64,000 nt of DNA from Hydractinia symbiolongicarpus (taxonomy: Eukaryota > Cnidaria > Hydrozoa > Anthoathecata > Hydractiniidae): assembly GCF_029227915.1 (NCBI RefSeq), contig NC_079878.1, positions 29,291,501 to 29,355,500 of the forward strand, given 5' to 3'. Positions within the stretch are counted from its first letter, which is position 1, and every line of letters starts with the position of its first letter. Position numbers and translations under genes: made by a program. Positions 35,391 to 48,420 of the stretch are shown piece after piece. The notes under the pieces are model-generated. The model searched no databases and was not told the origin of the DNA. It saw nothing but the letters and a program-made list of their open reading frames with translations.

Positions 35391-38300
35391 TTTTCCGTAA
35401 ATCCCGGGCTTGGATCGTATAGTCGAATGTATACAAAGAGAGTACCCTGTGAGTAAACTCATTTCTTGAACGATTTTTTAAATTATTTTTTCACCACTAA
35501 AACGCATGAGACTTGTAGTTTTTAAAAATGATTTCATTTTTGATGAGACGCTGAATAAAAGAAGTTTAATCGCCGGCAAACAAAAACCCGCGATTTCCCG
35601 TAAATCCCGGACTCGGCTCGTATAGTCAAAAGTATACAAAGAAAGTACCCTGCGAGTAAACTCATTTCCAGAACGATTTTTTAAATTATCTTTTCACCAC
35701 TACAACACACGAGACTTGTAGTTTTCAAAAATGTTTTCATTTTTGATGAGACGCTGAATAAAAGAAGTTTAATCGCCGGCAAACGAAAACCCGCGATTTT
35801 CCGTAAATCCCGGGCTTGGCCCGTATAGTCAAAAGTATACAAAGAAAGTACCCTGCGAGTAAACTCATTTCCAGAACGATTTTTTAAATTATCTTTTCAC
35901 CACTAAAACGCATGAGACATGTAGTTTTCAAAAATGTTTTCATTTTTGATGAAACGCTGAATAAAAGATGTTTAATCGCCGGCAAACGAAAACCCGCGAT
36001 TTCCCGTAAATCCTGGACTCGGCCCGTATAGTCAAATGTATACAAAGAACGTACCCAGGGAGTAAACTCATTTCCCGCACGATTTTTTAAATTATTTTTT
36101 CACCACTAAAATGCATGAGACTTGTAGTTTTCAAAAATGTTTTCATTTTTGATGAGACGCTGAATAAAAGATGTTTAATCGCCGGCAAACGAAAACCCGC
36201 GATTTCCCGTAAATCCCGGACTCGGCCCGTATAGTCAAAAGTATACAAAGAAAGTACCCAGGGAGTAAACTCAATTCCCGAACGATTTTTTAAATTATCT
36301 TTTCACCACTAAAACGCATGAGACATGTAGTTTTCAAAAATGTTTTCATTTTTGATGAGACGCTTAATGAAAGAAGTTTAATCGCCGGCAAACGAAAACC
36401 CGCGATTTCCCGTAAATCCTGGACTCGGCCCGTAGAGTCAAAAGTATACAAAGAACGTACCCAGGGAGTAAACTCATTTCCCGAACGATTTTTTAAATTA
36501 TTTTTTCACCACTAAAACGCATGAGACTTGTAGTTTTCAAAAATGTTTTCATTTTTGATGAGACGCTGAATATAAGAAGTTTAATCGCCGGCAAACAAAA
36601 ACCCGCGATTTCCCGTAAATCCCGTGCTTGGCCCGTATAGTCGATAACATACAAAGAAAGTACCCTGTGAGTAAACTCATTTCCAGAACGATTTTTTAAA
36701 TTATCTTTTCACCACTAAAACGCATGAGACATGTAGTTTTCAAAAATGTTTTCATTTTTGATGAGACGCTGAATAAAAGATGTTTAATCGCCGGCAAACG
36801 AAAACCCGCGATTTCCCGTAAATCCTGGACTCGGCCCGTATAGTCAAATGTATACAAAGAAAATACCCAGGGAGTAAACTCATTTCCAGAACGATTTTTT
36901 AAATTATCTTTTCACCACTAAAACGCATGAGACATGTAGTTTTCAAAAATGTTTTCATTTTTGATGAGACGCTGAATAAAAGATGTTTAATCGCCGGCAA
37001 ACGAAAACCCGCGATTTCCCGTAAATCCTGGACTCGGCCCGTATAGTCAAATGTATACAAAGAACGTACCCAGGGAGTAAACTCATTTCCCGAACGATTT
37101 TTTCAATTATCTTTTCACCACTAAAACGCATGAGACATGTAGTTTTCAAAAATGTTTTCATTTTTGATGAGACGCTTAATGAAAGAAGTTTAATCGCCGG
37201 CAAACGAAAACCCGCGATTTCCCGTAAATGCCGTGCTTGGCCCGTATAGTCGAGTATATACAAAGAAAGTACCCTGTGAGTAAACTCATTTCCCGAACGA
37301 TTTTTCAAATTATTTTTTCACCACTAAAACGCATGAGACTTGTAGTTTTAAAAAATGTTTTCATTTTTGATGAGACGCTGAATAAAAGAAGTTTAATCGC
37401 CGGCAAACGAAAACCCGCAATTTCCCGTAAATCCCGTGCTTGGCTCGTATAGTCGAGTATATACAAAGAAAGTACCCTGTAAGTAAACTCATTTCCAGAA
37501 CGATTTTTTATATTATCTTTTCACCACTAAAACGCACGAGACTTGTAGTTTTCAAAAATGTTTTCATTTTTGATGAGACGCTGAATAAAAGAAGTTTAAT
37601 CGCCGGCAAACGAAAACCCGCGAATTCCCGTAAATCCCAAACTCGGCCCGTATAGTCAAAAGTATACAAAGAAAATACCCAGGGAGTAAACTCATTTCCA
37701 GAACGATTTTTTAAATTATCTTTTTACCACTAAAACGCATGAGACTTGTAGTTTTCAAAAATGTTTTCATTTCTGATGAGACGCTGAATAAAAGATGTTT
37801 AATCGCCGGCAAACGAAAACCCGCGATTTGCCGTAAATCCCGGACTCGGCCCGTATAGTCAAAAGTATACAAAGAAAGTACCCAGGGAGTAAACTCATTT
37901 TCGGAACGATTTTTTAAATTATTTTTTCACCACTAAAACGCATGAGACTTGTAGTTTTCAAAAATGTTTTCATTTTTGATGAGACGCTGAATAAAAGATG
38001 TTTAATCGCCGGCAAACCAAAACCCGCGATTTCCCGTAAATACCGGACTCGGCCCGTATAGTCAAAAGTATACAAAGAAAGTACCCAGGGAGTAAACTCA
38101 TTTCCCGAACGATTTTTTAAATTATTTTTTCACCACTAAAACGCATGAGACTTGTAGTTTTCAAAAATGTTTTCATTTTTGATGAGACGCTGAATAAAAG
38201 ATGTTTAATCGCCGGCAAACGAAAACCTGCGATTTCCCGTAAATCCCGGACTCGGCCCGTATAGTCAAAAGTATACAAAGAAAGTACCCAGGGAGTAAAC

Positions 38301-38440
38301 TCATTTCCCGAACGATTTTTTAAATTATTTTTTCACCACTAAAACGCATGAGACTTGTAGTTTTCAGGAATGTTTTCATTTTTGATGAGACGCTTAATGA
38401 AAGAAGTTTAATCGCCGGCAAACGAAAACCCGCGATTTTC
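35391..38440 (+). repeat. 3.0-3.65-kb HOR, copy 2
   Basis: This copy is nearly base-for-base identical to copy 1 over about 35.9-38.4 kb. Shared rarities include GATTTTTTCAATTATC (33,850 and 37,097), CATTTCTGATGAG (about 34,520 and 37,767) and AAATGCATGAG. A monomer at about 35,790-35,850 joins TTTTCCGTAAATCCCGGGC to GTCAAAAGTATAC, a combination not in copy 1. It looks like the junction left by the two-monomer loss. Confidence 0.8.
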
Positions 38441-40174
38441 CGTAAATCCCGGGCTTGGCCCGTATAGTCGAATGTATACAAAGAGAGTACCCTGTGAGTA
38501 AACTCATTTCTTGAACGATTTTTTAAATTATTTTTTCACCACTAAAACGCATGAGACTTGTAGTTTTTAAAAATGTTTTCATTTTTGATGAGACGCTGAA
38601 TAAAAGAAGTTTAATCGCCGGCAAACAAAAACCCGCGATTTCCCGTAAATCCCGGACTCGGCTCGTATAGTCAAAAGTATACAAAGAAAGTACCCTGCGA
38701 GTAAACTCATTTCCAGAACGATTTTTTAAATTATCTTTTCACCACTACAACACACGAGACTTGTAGTTTTCAAAAATGTTTTCATTTTTGATGAGACGCT
38801 GAATAAAAGAAGTTTAATCGCCGGCAAACGAAAACCCGCGAATTCCCGTGAATCCCAAACTCGGCCTGTATAGTCAAAAGTATACAAAGAAAATACCCAG
38901 GGAGTAAACTTATTTCCAGAACGATTTTTTAAATTATCTTTTCACCACTAAAACGCATGAGACATGTAGTTTTCAAAAATGTTTTCATTTTTGATGAAAC
39001 GCTGAATAAAAGATGTTTAATCGCCGGCAAACGAAAACCCGCGATTTCCCGTAAATCCTGGACTCGGCCCGTATAGTCAAATGTATACAAAGAACGTACC
39101 CAGGGAGTAAACTCATTTCCCGCACGATTTTTTAAATTATTTTTTCACCACTAAAACGCATGAGACTTGTAGTTTTCAAAAATGTTTTCATTTTTGATGA
39201 GACGCTGAATAAAAGATGTTTAATCGCCGGCAAACGAAAACCCGCGATTTCCCGTAAATCCCGGACTCGGCCCGTATAGTCAAAAGTATACAAAGAAAGT
39301 ACCCAGGGAGTAAACTCAATTCCCGAACGATTTTTTAAATTATCTTTTCACCACTAAAATGCATGAGACATGTAGTTTTCAAAAATGTTTTCATTTTTGA
39401 TGAGACGCTTAATGAAAGAAGTTTAATCGCCGGCAAACGAAAACCCGCGATTTCCCGTAAATCCTGGACTCGGCCCTTAGAGTCAAAAGTATACAAAGAA
39501 CGTACCCAGGGAGTAAACTCATTTCCCGAACGATTTTTTAAATTATTTTTTCACCACTAAAACGCATGAGACTTGTAGTTTTCAAAAATGTTTTCATTTT
39601 TGATGAGACGCTGAATATAAGAAGTTTAATCGCCGGCAAACAAAAACCCGCGATTTCCCGTAAATCCCGTGCTTGGCCCGTATAGTCGAGTACATACAAA
39701 GAAAGTACCCTGTGAGTAAACTCATTTCCAGAACGATTTTTTAAATTATCTTTTCACTACTAAAATGCATGAGACATGTAGTTTTCAAAAATGTTTTCAT
39801 TTTTGATGAGACGCTGAATAAAAGATGTTTAATCGCCGGCAAACGAAAACCCGCGATTTCCCATAAATCCTGGACTCGGCCCGTATAGTCAAATGTATAC
39901 AAAGAAAATACCCAGGGAGTAAACTCATTTCCAGAACGATTTTTTAAATTATCTTTTCACCACTAAAACGCATGAGACATGTAGTTTTCAAAAATGTTTT
40001 CATTTTTGATGAGACGCTGAATAAAAGATGTTTAATCGCCGGCAAACGAAAACCCGCGATTTCCCGTAAATCCTGGACTCGGCCCGTATAGTCAAATGTA
40101 TACAAAGAACGTACCCAGGGAGTAAACTCATTTCCCGAACGATTTTTTAAATTATCTTTTCACCACTAAAACGC
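38441..40174 (+). repeat. 3.0-3.65-kb HOR, partial copy 3
   Basis: This partial copy follows copy 2 at an offset of 3,045 bp (36,318 versus 39,363), 15 monomers. It stops matching at about 40.1-40.2 kb, where the 4-mer HOR takes over. Here the AAATGATTTC variant of copies 1 and 2 reads AAATGTTTTC, and CCCTTAGAG replaces CCCGTAGAG. Confidence 0.7.
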
Positions 40175-41190
40175 ATGAGACATGTAGTTTTCAAAAATGT
40201 TTTCATTTTTGATGAGACGCTTAATGAAAGAAGTTTAATCGCCGGCAAACGAAAACCCGCGATTTCCCGTAAATCCTGGACTCGGCCCGTAGAGTCAAAA
40301 GTATACAAAGAACGTACCCAGGGAGTAAACTCATTTCCCGAACGATTTTTTAAATTATTTTTTCACCACTAAAACGCATGAGACTTGTAGTTTTCAAAAA
40401 TGTTTTCATTTTTGATGAGACGCTGAATATAAGAAGTTTAATCGCCGGCAAACAAAAACCCGCGATTTCCGTAAATCCCGTGCTTGGCCCGTATAGTCGA
40501 GTACATACAAAGAAAGTACCCTGTGAGTAAACTCATTTCCAGAACGATTTTTTAAATTATCTTTTCACCACTAAAACGCATGAGACATGTAGTTTTCAAA
40601 AATGTTTTCATTTTTGATGAGACGCTGAATAAAAGATGTTTAATCGCCGGCAAACGAAAACCCGCGATTTCCCGTAAATCCTGGACTCGGCCCGTATAGT
40701 CAAATGTATACAAAGAAAATACCCAGGGAGTAAACTCATTTCCAGAACGATTTTTTAAATTATCTTTTCACCACTAAAACGCATGAGACATGTAGTTTTC
40801 AAAAATGTTTTCATTTTTGATGAGACGCTGAATAAAAGATGTTTAATCGCCGGCAAACGAAAACCCGCGATTTCCCGTAAATCCTGGACTCGGCCCGTAT
40901 AGTCAAATGTATACAAAGAACGTACCCAGGGAGTAAACTCATTTCCCGAACGATTTTTTAAATTATCTTTTCACCACTAAAACGCATGAGACATGTAGTT
41001 TTCAAAAATGTTTTCATTTTTGATGAGACGCTTAATGAAAGAAGTTTAATCGCCGGCAAACGAAAATCCGCGATTTCCCGTAAATCCTGGACTCGGCCCG
41101 TAGAGTCAAAAGTATACAAAGAACGTACCCAGGGAGTAAACTCATTTCCCGAACGATTTTTTAATTTATTTTTTCACCACTAAAACGCAT
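39363..41190 (+). repeat. 4-mer HOR, 811-812-bp period
   Basis: Units start at 39,363, 40,175 and 40,986. Each has four subtypes in order: CGCTTAATGAAAG with GGCCCGTAGAG; GAATATAAG with CCCGTGCTTGG and GAGTACATAC; GATGTTTAATCG with CCTGGACTCGG and GAAAATACCC; and the same with GAACGTACCC. The same four-monomer series occurs once within each copy of the 3-kb HOR (33,072 and 36,318), so the tandem run here is a local amplification of part of that block. Confidence 0.8.
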
Positions 41191-43400
41191 GAGACTTGTA
41201 GTTTTCAAAAATGTTTTCATTTTTGATGAGACGCTAAATAAAAGATGTGTAATCGCCGGCAAACGGAAACCCGCGATTTCCCGTAAATCCCGGACTCGGC
41301 CCGTATAGTCAAAAGTATACAAAGAAAGTACCCAGGGAGTTAACTCATTTCCCGAACGATTTTTTAAATTATCTTTTCACCACTAAAACGCATGAGACAT
41401 GTAGTTTTCAAAAATGTTTTCATTTTTGATGAGACGCTTAATGAAAGAAGTTTAATCCCCGGCAAACGAAAACCCGCGATTTCCCGTAAATCCTGGACTC
41501 GGCTCGTAGAGTGAAAAGTATACAAAGAACGTACCCAGGAAGTAAACTCATTTCACGAACGATTTTTTAAATTATTTTTTCACCACTAAAACGCATGAGA
41601 CTTGTAGTTTTCAAAAATGTTTTCATTTTTGATGAGACGCTGAATATAAGAAGTTTAATCGCCGGCAAACAAAAACCCGCGATTTCCCGTAAATCCCGTG
41701 CTTGGCCCGTATAGTCGAGTACATACAAAGAAAGTACCCTGTGAGTAAACTCATTTCCAGAACGATTTTTTAAATTATCTTTTCACCACTAGAACGCCTG
41801 AGACTTGTAGTTTTCAAAAATGTTTTCATTTTTGATGAGACTCTGAATAAAAGAAGTTTAATCGCCGGCAAACGAAAACCCGCGAATTCCCGTAAATCCT
41901 GGACTCGGCCCGTATAGTCAAAAGTATACAAAGAAAATACCCAGGGAGTAAACACATTTCCCGAACGATTTTTTAAATTATTTTTTCACCACTAAAACGC
42001 ATAAGACTTGTAGTTTTCAGGAATGTTTTCATTTTTGATGAGACGCTTAATGAAAGAAGTTTAATCGCCGGCAAACGAAAACCCGCGATTTCCCGTAAAT
42101 CCCGAGCTTGGCCCGTATAGTCGAATGTATACAAAGAAAGTACCCTGTGAGTAAACTCATTTCTCGAACAATTTTTTAAATTATCTTTTCACCACTAAAA
42201 CGCATGACACTTGTAGTTTTCAAAAATGTTTTCATTTTTGATAAGACGCTGAATAAAAGATGTTTAATCGCCGGCAAACCAAAACCCGCGATTTCCCGTA
42301 AATACCGGACTCGGCCCGTATAGTCAAAAGTATACAAAGAAAGTACCCAGGGAGTAAACTCATTTCCCGAACGATTTTTTAAGTTATTTTTTTCACCACT
42401 AAAACGCATGAGACTTGTAGTTTTCAAAAATGTTTTCATTTTTGATGAGACGCTGAATAAAAGATGTTTAATCGCCGGGAAACGAAAACCCGCGATTTCC
42501 CGTAAATCCCGGACTCGGCCCGTATAGTCAAAAGTATACAAAGAAAGTACCCAGGGAGTAAACTCACTTCCCGAACGATTTTTTAAATTATTTTTTCACC
42601 ACTAAAACGCATGAGACTAGTAGTTTTCAGGAATGTTTTCATTTTTGATGAGACGCTTAATGAAAGAAGTTTAATCGCCGGCAAACGAAAACCCGCGATT
42701 TCCCGTAAATCCCGGGCTTGGCCCGTATAGTCGAATGTATACAAAGAAAGTACCCTGTGAGTAAACTTATTTCCCGAACGATTTTTTAAATTATTTTTTC
42801 ACCACTAAAACGCATGAGACTTGTAGTTTTCAAAAATGTTTTCATTTTTGATGAGACTGAATATAAGAAGTTTAATCGCCGGCAAACAAAAACCCGCGAT
42901 TTCCCGTAAATCCTGTGCTTGGCCCGTATAGTCGAGTACATACAAAGAAAGTACCCTGTGAGTAAACTCATTTCCAGAACGATTTTTTAATCTATTTTTT
43001 CACCACTAAAACGCATGAGACTTGTAGTTTTCAGGAATGTTTTCATTTTTGATGAGACTGAATATAAGAAGTTTAATCGCCGGCTAACAAAAACCCGCGA
43101 TTTCCCGTAAATCCCGGACTTAGCCCGTATAGTCAAAAGTATAAAAAGAAAGTACCCAGGGAGTAAACTCATTTCCCAAACGATTTCTTAAATTATTTTT
43201 TCACCACTAAAACGCATGAGACTTGTAGTTTTCAGGAATGTTTTCATTTTTGATGAGACGCTTAATGAAAGAAGTTTAATCGCCGGCAAACGAAAACCCG
43301 CGATTTCCCGTAAATCCCGGGCTTGGCCTGTATAGTCGAATGTATACAAATAAAGTACCCTGTGAGTAAACTCATTTCCCGAACGATTTTTTAAATTATT
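41191..43400 (+). repeat. Mosaic satellite region with several short indels
   Basis: Monomers from several subtypes follow each other with no clear period. Two adjacent monomers at about 42,857 and 43,058 share a 2-bp loss giving GAGACTGAATATAAG. One monomer at about 42,385 has an extra T (seven T before CACC). That insertion keeps one minus-strand frame open for 121 codons (42,176-42,541), the longest in the window, which is still only a by-product of the repeat. No gene is present. Confidence 0.6.
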
Positions 43401-44976
43401 TTTTCACCACTAAAACGCATGAGACTTGTAGTTTTCAAAAATGGTTTCATTTTTGATGAGACGTTGAATATAAGAAGTTTAATCGCCGGCAAACAAAAAC
43501 CCGCGATTTCCCGTAAATCCCGTGCTTGGCCCGTATAGTCGAGTACATACAAAGAAAGTAGCCTGTGAGTAAACTCATTTCCAAAACGATTTTTTAAATT
43601 ATCTTTTCACCACTAAAACGCATGAGACTTGTAGTTTTCAAAAATGTTTTCATTTTTGATAAGACTCTGAATAAAAGAAGTTTAATCGCCGGCAAATGAA
43701 AACCCACGAATTCCCGTAAATCCCGGGCTTGGCCCGTATAGTCGAATGTACACAAAGAAAGTACCCTGTGAGTAAACTCATTTCCCGAACGATTTTTTAA
43801 ATTATCTTTTCACCACTAAAACGCATGAGACTTGTAGTTTTCAAAAATATTTTCATTTTTGATAAGACGCTGAATAAAAGATGTTTAATCGCCGGCAAAC
43901 CAAAACCCGCGATTTCCCGTTATTCCCGGACTCGGCCCGTATAGTCAAAAGTATACAAAGAAAATACGCAGGGAGTAAACTCATTTCCAGAACGATTTTT
44001 TAAATTATCTTTTCACCACGAAAACGCATGAGACTTGTAGTTTTCAAAAATGTTTTCATTTTTGATGAGACGCTGAATAAAAGATGTTTAATCGCCGGCA
44101 AACGAAAACCCGCGATTTCCCGTAAATCCCGGACTCGGCCCGTATAGTCAAAAGTATACAAAGAAAGTACCCAGGGAGTAAACTCATTTCTCGAACGATT
44201 TTTTAAATTACTTTTTCACCACTAAAACGTAGAGACTTGTAGTTTTCAAAAATGTTTTCATTTTTGATGAGACGCTGAATATAAGAAGTTTAATCGCTGG
44301 CAAACAAAAACCCGCGATTTCCCGTAAATCCCGTGCTTGGCCCGTATAGTCGAGTACATACAAAGAAAGTACCCTGTGAGTAAACTCATTTTCAGAACGA
44401 TTTTTTAATTTATCTTTTCACCACGAAAACGCATGAGACTTGTAGTTTTCAAAAATGTTTTCATTTTTGATGAGACGCTGAATAAAAGAAGTTTAATCGC
44501 CGGCAAACAAAAACCCGCGATTTCCCGTAAATCCCGTGCTTGGCCCGTATAGTCGAGTACATACAAAGAAAGTACCCTGTGAGTAAACTCATTTCCAGAA
44601 CGATTTTTTAAATTATCTTTTCACCACTAAAACGTATGAGACTTGTAGTTTTCAAAAATGTTTTCGTTTTTGATGAAACGCTGAATAAAAGAAGTTTAAT
44701 CGCCGGCAAACGAAAACCCGCGATTTCCCGTAAATCCTGGACTCGGCCCGTATAGTCAAAAGTATACAAAGAAAGTACCCTGCGAGTAAACTCATTTCCC
44801 GAACGATTTTTGTAGTTTTCAAAAATGTTTTCATTTTTGATGAGACTCTGAATAAAAGAATTTAATCGCCGGCAAACGAAAACCCGCGATTTCCCGTAAA
44901 TCCCGGACTCGGCCCGTATAGTCAAAAGTATACAAAGAAAGTAACCTGCGAGTAAACTCATATGCAGAACGATTTT
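43401..44976 (+). repeat. Distant copy of the 21.9-23.5 kb block
   Basis: Shared rarities in the same order are GGCAAATGAAAACCCACG, AAATATTTTC with CCCGTTATTCCC, ACGTAGAGAC (22,459 and 44,229), GATTTTTTAATTTATC, GACTCTGAATAAAAGAATTTAATCG, and CATATGCAGAACG (TATGCAG at 23,430 and 44,961). The offset is about 21.77 kb at the left and 21.53 kb at the right, so a little over one monomer has been lost here. Part of this is the 36-bp deletion at 44,806-44,811. Confidence 0.75.
44806..44811 (+). other. 36-bp deletion junction within a monomer
   Basis: CGATTTTT is joined directly to GTAGTTTTC. In intact monomers the intervening part carries the rest of the T6-AAATTA-T6 tract and AAAACGCATGAGACTT. 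Runs of T on both sides provide microhomology. I noticed no other monomer in the window with this deletion, and the corresponding monomers at 23.0 and 45.6 kb are full length, so the event is recent relative to block duplication. Confidence 0.8.
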
Positions 44977-47900
44977 TTAAATTATCTTTTCACCACTAAA
45001 ACGCATGAGACTTGTAGTTTTCAAAAATGTTTTCATTTTTGATGAGACTCTGAATAAAAGAAGTTTAATCGCCGGCAAACGAAAACCCGCGAATTCCCGT
45101 AAATCCTGGACTCGGCCCGTATAGTCAAAAGTATACAAAGAAAATACCCAGGGAGTAAACACATTTCCAGAACGATTTTTTAAATTATTTTTTCACCACT
45201 AAAACGCATGAGACTTGTAGTTTTCAGGAATGTTTTCATTTTTGATGAGACCTTTAATGAAAGAAGTTTAATCGCCGGCAAACGAAAACCCGCGATTTCC
45301 CGTAAATGCCGTGCTTGGCCCGTATAGTCGAGTATATACAAAGAAAGTACCCTGTGAGTAAACTCATTTCCAGAACGATTTTTTAAATTATCTTTTCACC
45401 ACTAAAACGCATGAGACTTGTAGTTTTTAAAAATGTTTTCATTTTTAATGAGACGCGGAATAAAAGAAGTTAATCTCCGGCAAACGAAAACCCGCGATTT
45501 CCCGTTAATCCCGGACTCGGCCCGTATAGCCAAAAGTATACAAAGAAAGTACCCTGCGAGTAAACTCATTTCCCGAACGATTTTTTAAATTATTTTTTCA
45601 CCACTAAAACGCATGAGACTTGTAGTTTTCAAAAATGTTTTCATTTTTGATGAGACTCTGAATAAAAGAATTTAATCGCCGGCAAACGAAAACCCGCGAT
45701 TTCCCGTAAATCCCGGACTCGGCCCGTATAGTCAAAAGTATACAAAGAAAGTAACCTGCGAGTAAACTCATATGCAGAACGATTTTTTAAATTATCTTTT
45801 CACCACTAAAACGCATGAGACTTGTAGTTTTCAAAAATGTTTTCATTTTTGATGAGACTCTGAATAAAAGAAGTTTAATCGCCGGCAAACGAAAACCCGC
45901 GAATTCCCGTAAATCCTGGACTCGGCCCGAATAGTCAAAAGTATACAAAGAAAATACCCAGGGAGTAAACACATTTCCAGACCGATTTTTTAAATTATTT
46001 TTTCACCACTAAAACGCATGAGACTTGTAGTTTTCAGGAATGTTTTCATTTTTGATGAGACGTTTAATGAAAGAAGTTTAATCGCCGGCAAACGAAAACC
46101 CGCGATTTCCCGTAAATGCCGTGCTTGGCCCGTATAGTCGAGTATATACAAAGAAAGTACCCTGTGAGTAAACTCATTTCCAGAACGATTTTTTAAATTA
46201 TCTTTTCACCACTAAAACGCATGAGACTTGTAGTTTTTAAAAATGTTTTCATTTTTAATGAGACGCGGAATAAAAGAAGTTAATCGCCGGCAAACGAAAA
46301 CCCGCGATTTCCCGTTAATCCCGGACTCGGCCCGTATAGCCAAAAGTATACAAAGAAAGTACCCAGGGAGCAAACTCATTTCCCGAACGATTTTTTAAAT
46401 TATTTTTTCACCACTAAAACGCATGAGACTTGTAGTTTTCAGGAATGTTTTCATTTTTGATGAGACGCTTAATAAAAGAAGTTTAATCGCCGGCAAACGA
46501 AAACCCGCGATTTCCCGTAAATCCCGGGCTTGGCCCGTATAGTCGAATGTATACAAAGAAAATACCCTGTGAGTAAACTCATTTCCCGAACGATTTTTTA
46601 AATTATTTTTTCACCACTAAAACGCATGAGACTTGTAGTTTTCAAAAATGTTTTCATTTTTGATGAGACGCTTAATGAAAGAAGTTTAATCGCCGGCAAA
46701 CAAAAACACGCGATTTCCCGTAAATGCCGTGCTTGGCCCGTATAGTCGAGTATGTACAAAGAAAGTACCCTGTGAGTAAACACATTTCCAGAACGATTTT
46801 TTAAATTATCTTTTCACCACTAAAACGCATGAGACTTGTAGTTTTCAAAAATGTTTTCATTTTTGATGAGACGCGGAATAAAAGAAGTTTAATCGCAGGC
46901 AAACGAAAACCCGCGATTTCCCGTAAATCCCGGACTCGGCTCGTATAGTCAAAAGTATACAAAGAAAGTACCCAGGGAGTAAACTCATTTCCCGAACGAT
47001 TTTTTAAATTATTTTTTCACCACTAAAACGCATGAGACTTGTAGTTTTTAAAAATGTTTTCATTTTTAATGAGACGCGGAATAAAAGAAGTTAATCGCCG
47101 GCAAACGAAATCCCGCGATTTCCCGTTAATCCCGGACTCGGCCCGTATAGCCAAAAGTATACAAAGAAAGTACCCAGGGAGTAAACTCATTTCCCGAACG
47201 ATTTTTTAAATTATTTTTTCACCACTAAAACGCATGAGACTTGTAGTTTTCAGGAATGTTTTCATTTTTGATGAGACGCTTAATAAAAGAAGTTTAATCG
47301 CCGGCAAACGAAAACCCGCGATTTCCCGTAAATGCCGTGCTTGGCCCGTATAGTCGAGTATGTACAAAGAAAGTACCCTGTGAGTAAACACATTTCCAGA
47401 ACGATTTTTTAAATTATCTTTTCACCACTAAAACGCATGAGACTTGTAGTTTTCAGGAATGTTTTCATTTTTGATGAGACGTTTAATGAAAGAAGTTTAA
47501 TCGCCGGCAAACGAAAACCCGCGATTTCCCGTAAATGCCGTGCTTGGCCCGTATAGTCGAGTATATACAAAGAAAGTACCCTGTGAGTAAACTCATTTCC
47601 AGAACGATTTTTTAAATTATCTTTTCACCACTAAAACGCATGAGACTTGTAGTTTTTAAAAATGTTTTCATTTTTAATGAGACGCGGAATAAAAGAAGTT
47701 AATCGCCGGCAAACGAAAACCCGCGATTTCCCGTTAATCCCGGACTCGGCCCGTATAGCCAAAAGTATACAAAGAAAGTACTCAGGGAGCAAACTCATTT
47801 CCCGAACGATTTTTTAAATTATTTTTTCACCACTAAAACGCATGAGACTTGTAGTTTTCAAAAATGTTTTCATTTTTGATGAGACGCTTAATAAAAGAAG

Positions 47901-48420
47901 TTTAATCGCCGGCAAACGAAAACCCGCGATTTCCCGTAAATCCCGGGCTTGGCCCGTATAGTCGAATGTATACAAAGAAAATACCCTGTGAGTAAACTCA
48001 TTTCCCGAACGATTTTTTAAATTATTTTTTCACCACTAAAACGCATGAGACTTGTAGTTTTCAAAAATGTTTTCATTTTTGATGAGACGCTTAATGAAAG
48101 AAGTTTAATCGCCGGCAAACAAAAACCCGCGATTTCCCGTAAATGCCGTGCTTGGCCCGTATACTCGAGTATGTACAAAGAAAGTACCCTGTGAGTAAAC
48201 ACATTTCCAGAACGATTTTTTAAATTATCTTTTCACCACTAAAACGCATGAGACTTGTAGTTTTCAAAAATGTTTTCATTTTTGATGAGACGCGGAATAA
48301 AAGAAGTTTAATCGCAGGCAAACGAAAACCCGCGATTTCCCGTAAATCCCGGACTCGGCCCGTATAGTCAAAAGTATACAAAGAAAGTACCCAGGGAGTA
48401 AAATCATTTCCCGAACGATT
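44977..48420 (+). repeat. Rearranged relatives of the 8-mer HOR (810-, 608- and 811-bp shifts)
   Basis: Repeated segments lie at 44,977 and 45,787 (810 bp, 4 monomers), then 46,598, 47,206 and 48,017 (608 and 811 bp). The monomer subtypes are those of the 23.6-27.9 kb 8-mer, including GACGTTTAATGAAAG, AAATGCCGTGC with GAGTATATAC, and the double-arm-changed dyad monomer, which occurs four times here. The order is that of the 8-mer with pieces removed or repeated. Confidence 0.7.

Noticed and set aside
42176-42541. Longest open frame (121 codons, minus strand) and the other 60-117-codon frames as genes
   Set aside because: All lie inside the repeat, are repeated versions of the same few translations, and end within two monomers. 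203 = 3 x 67 + 2, so frames shift at every monomer. This longest one exists only because of a one-base T insertion at about 42,385. There is no recognisable domain.
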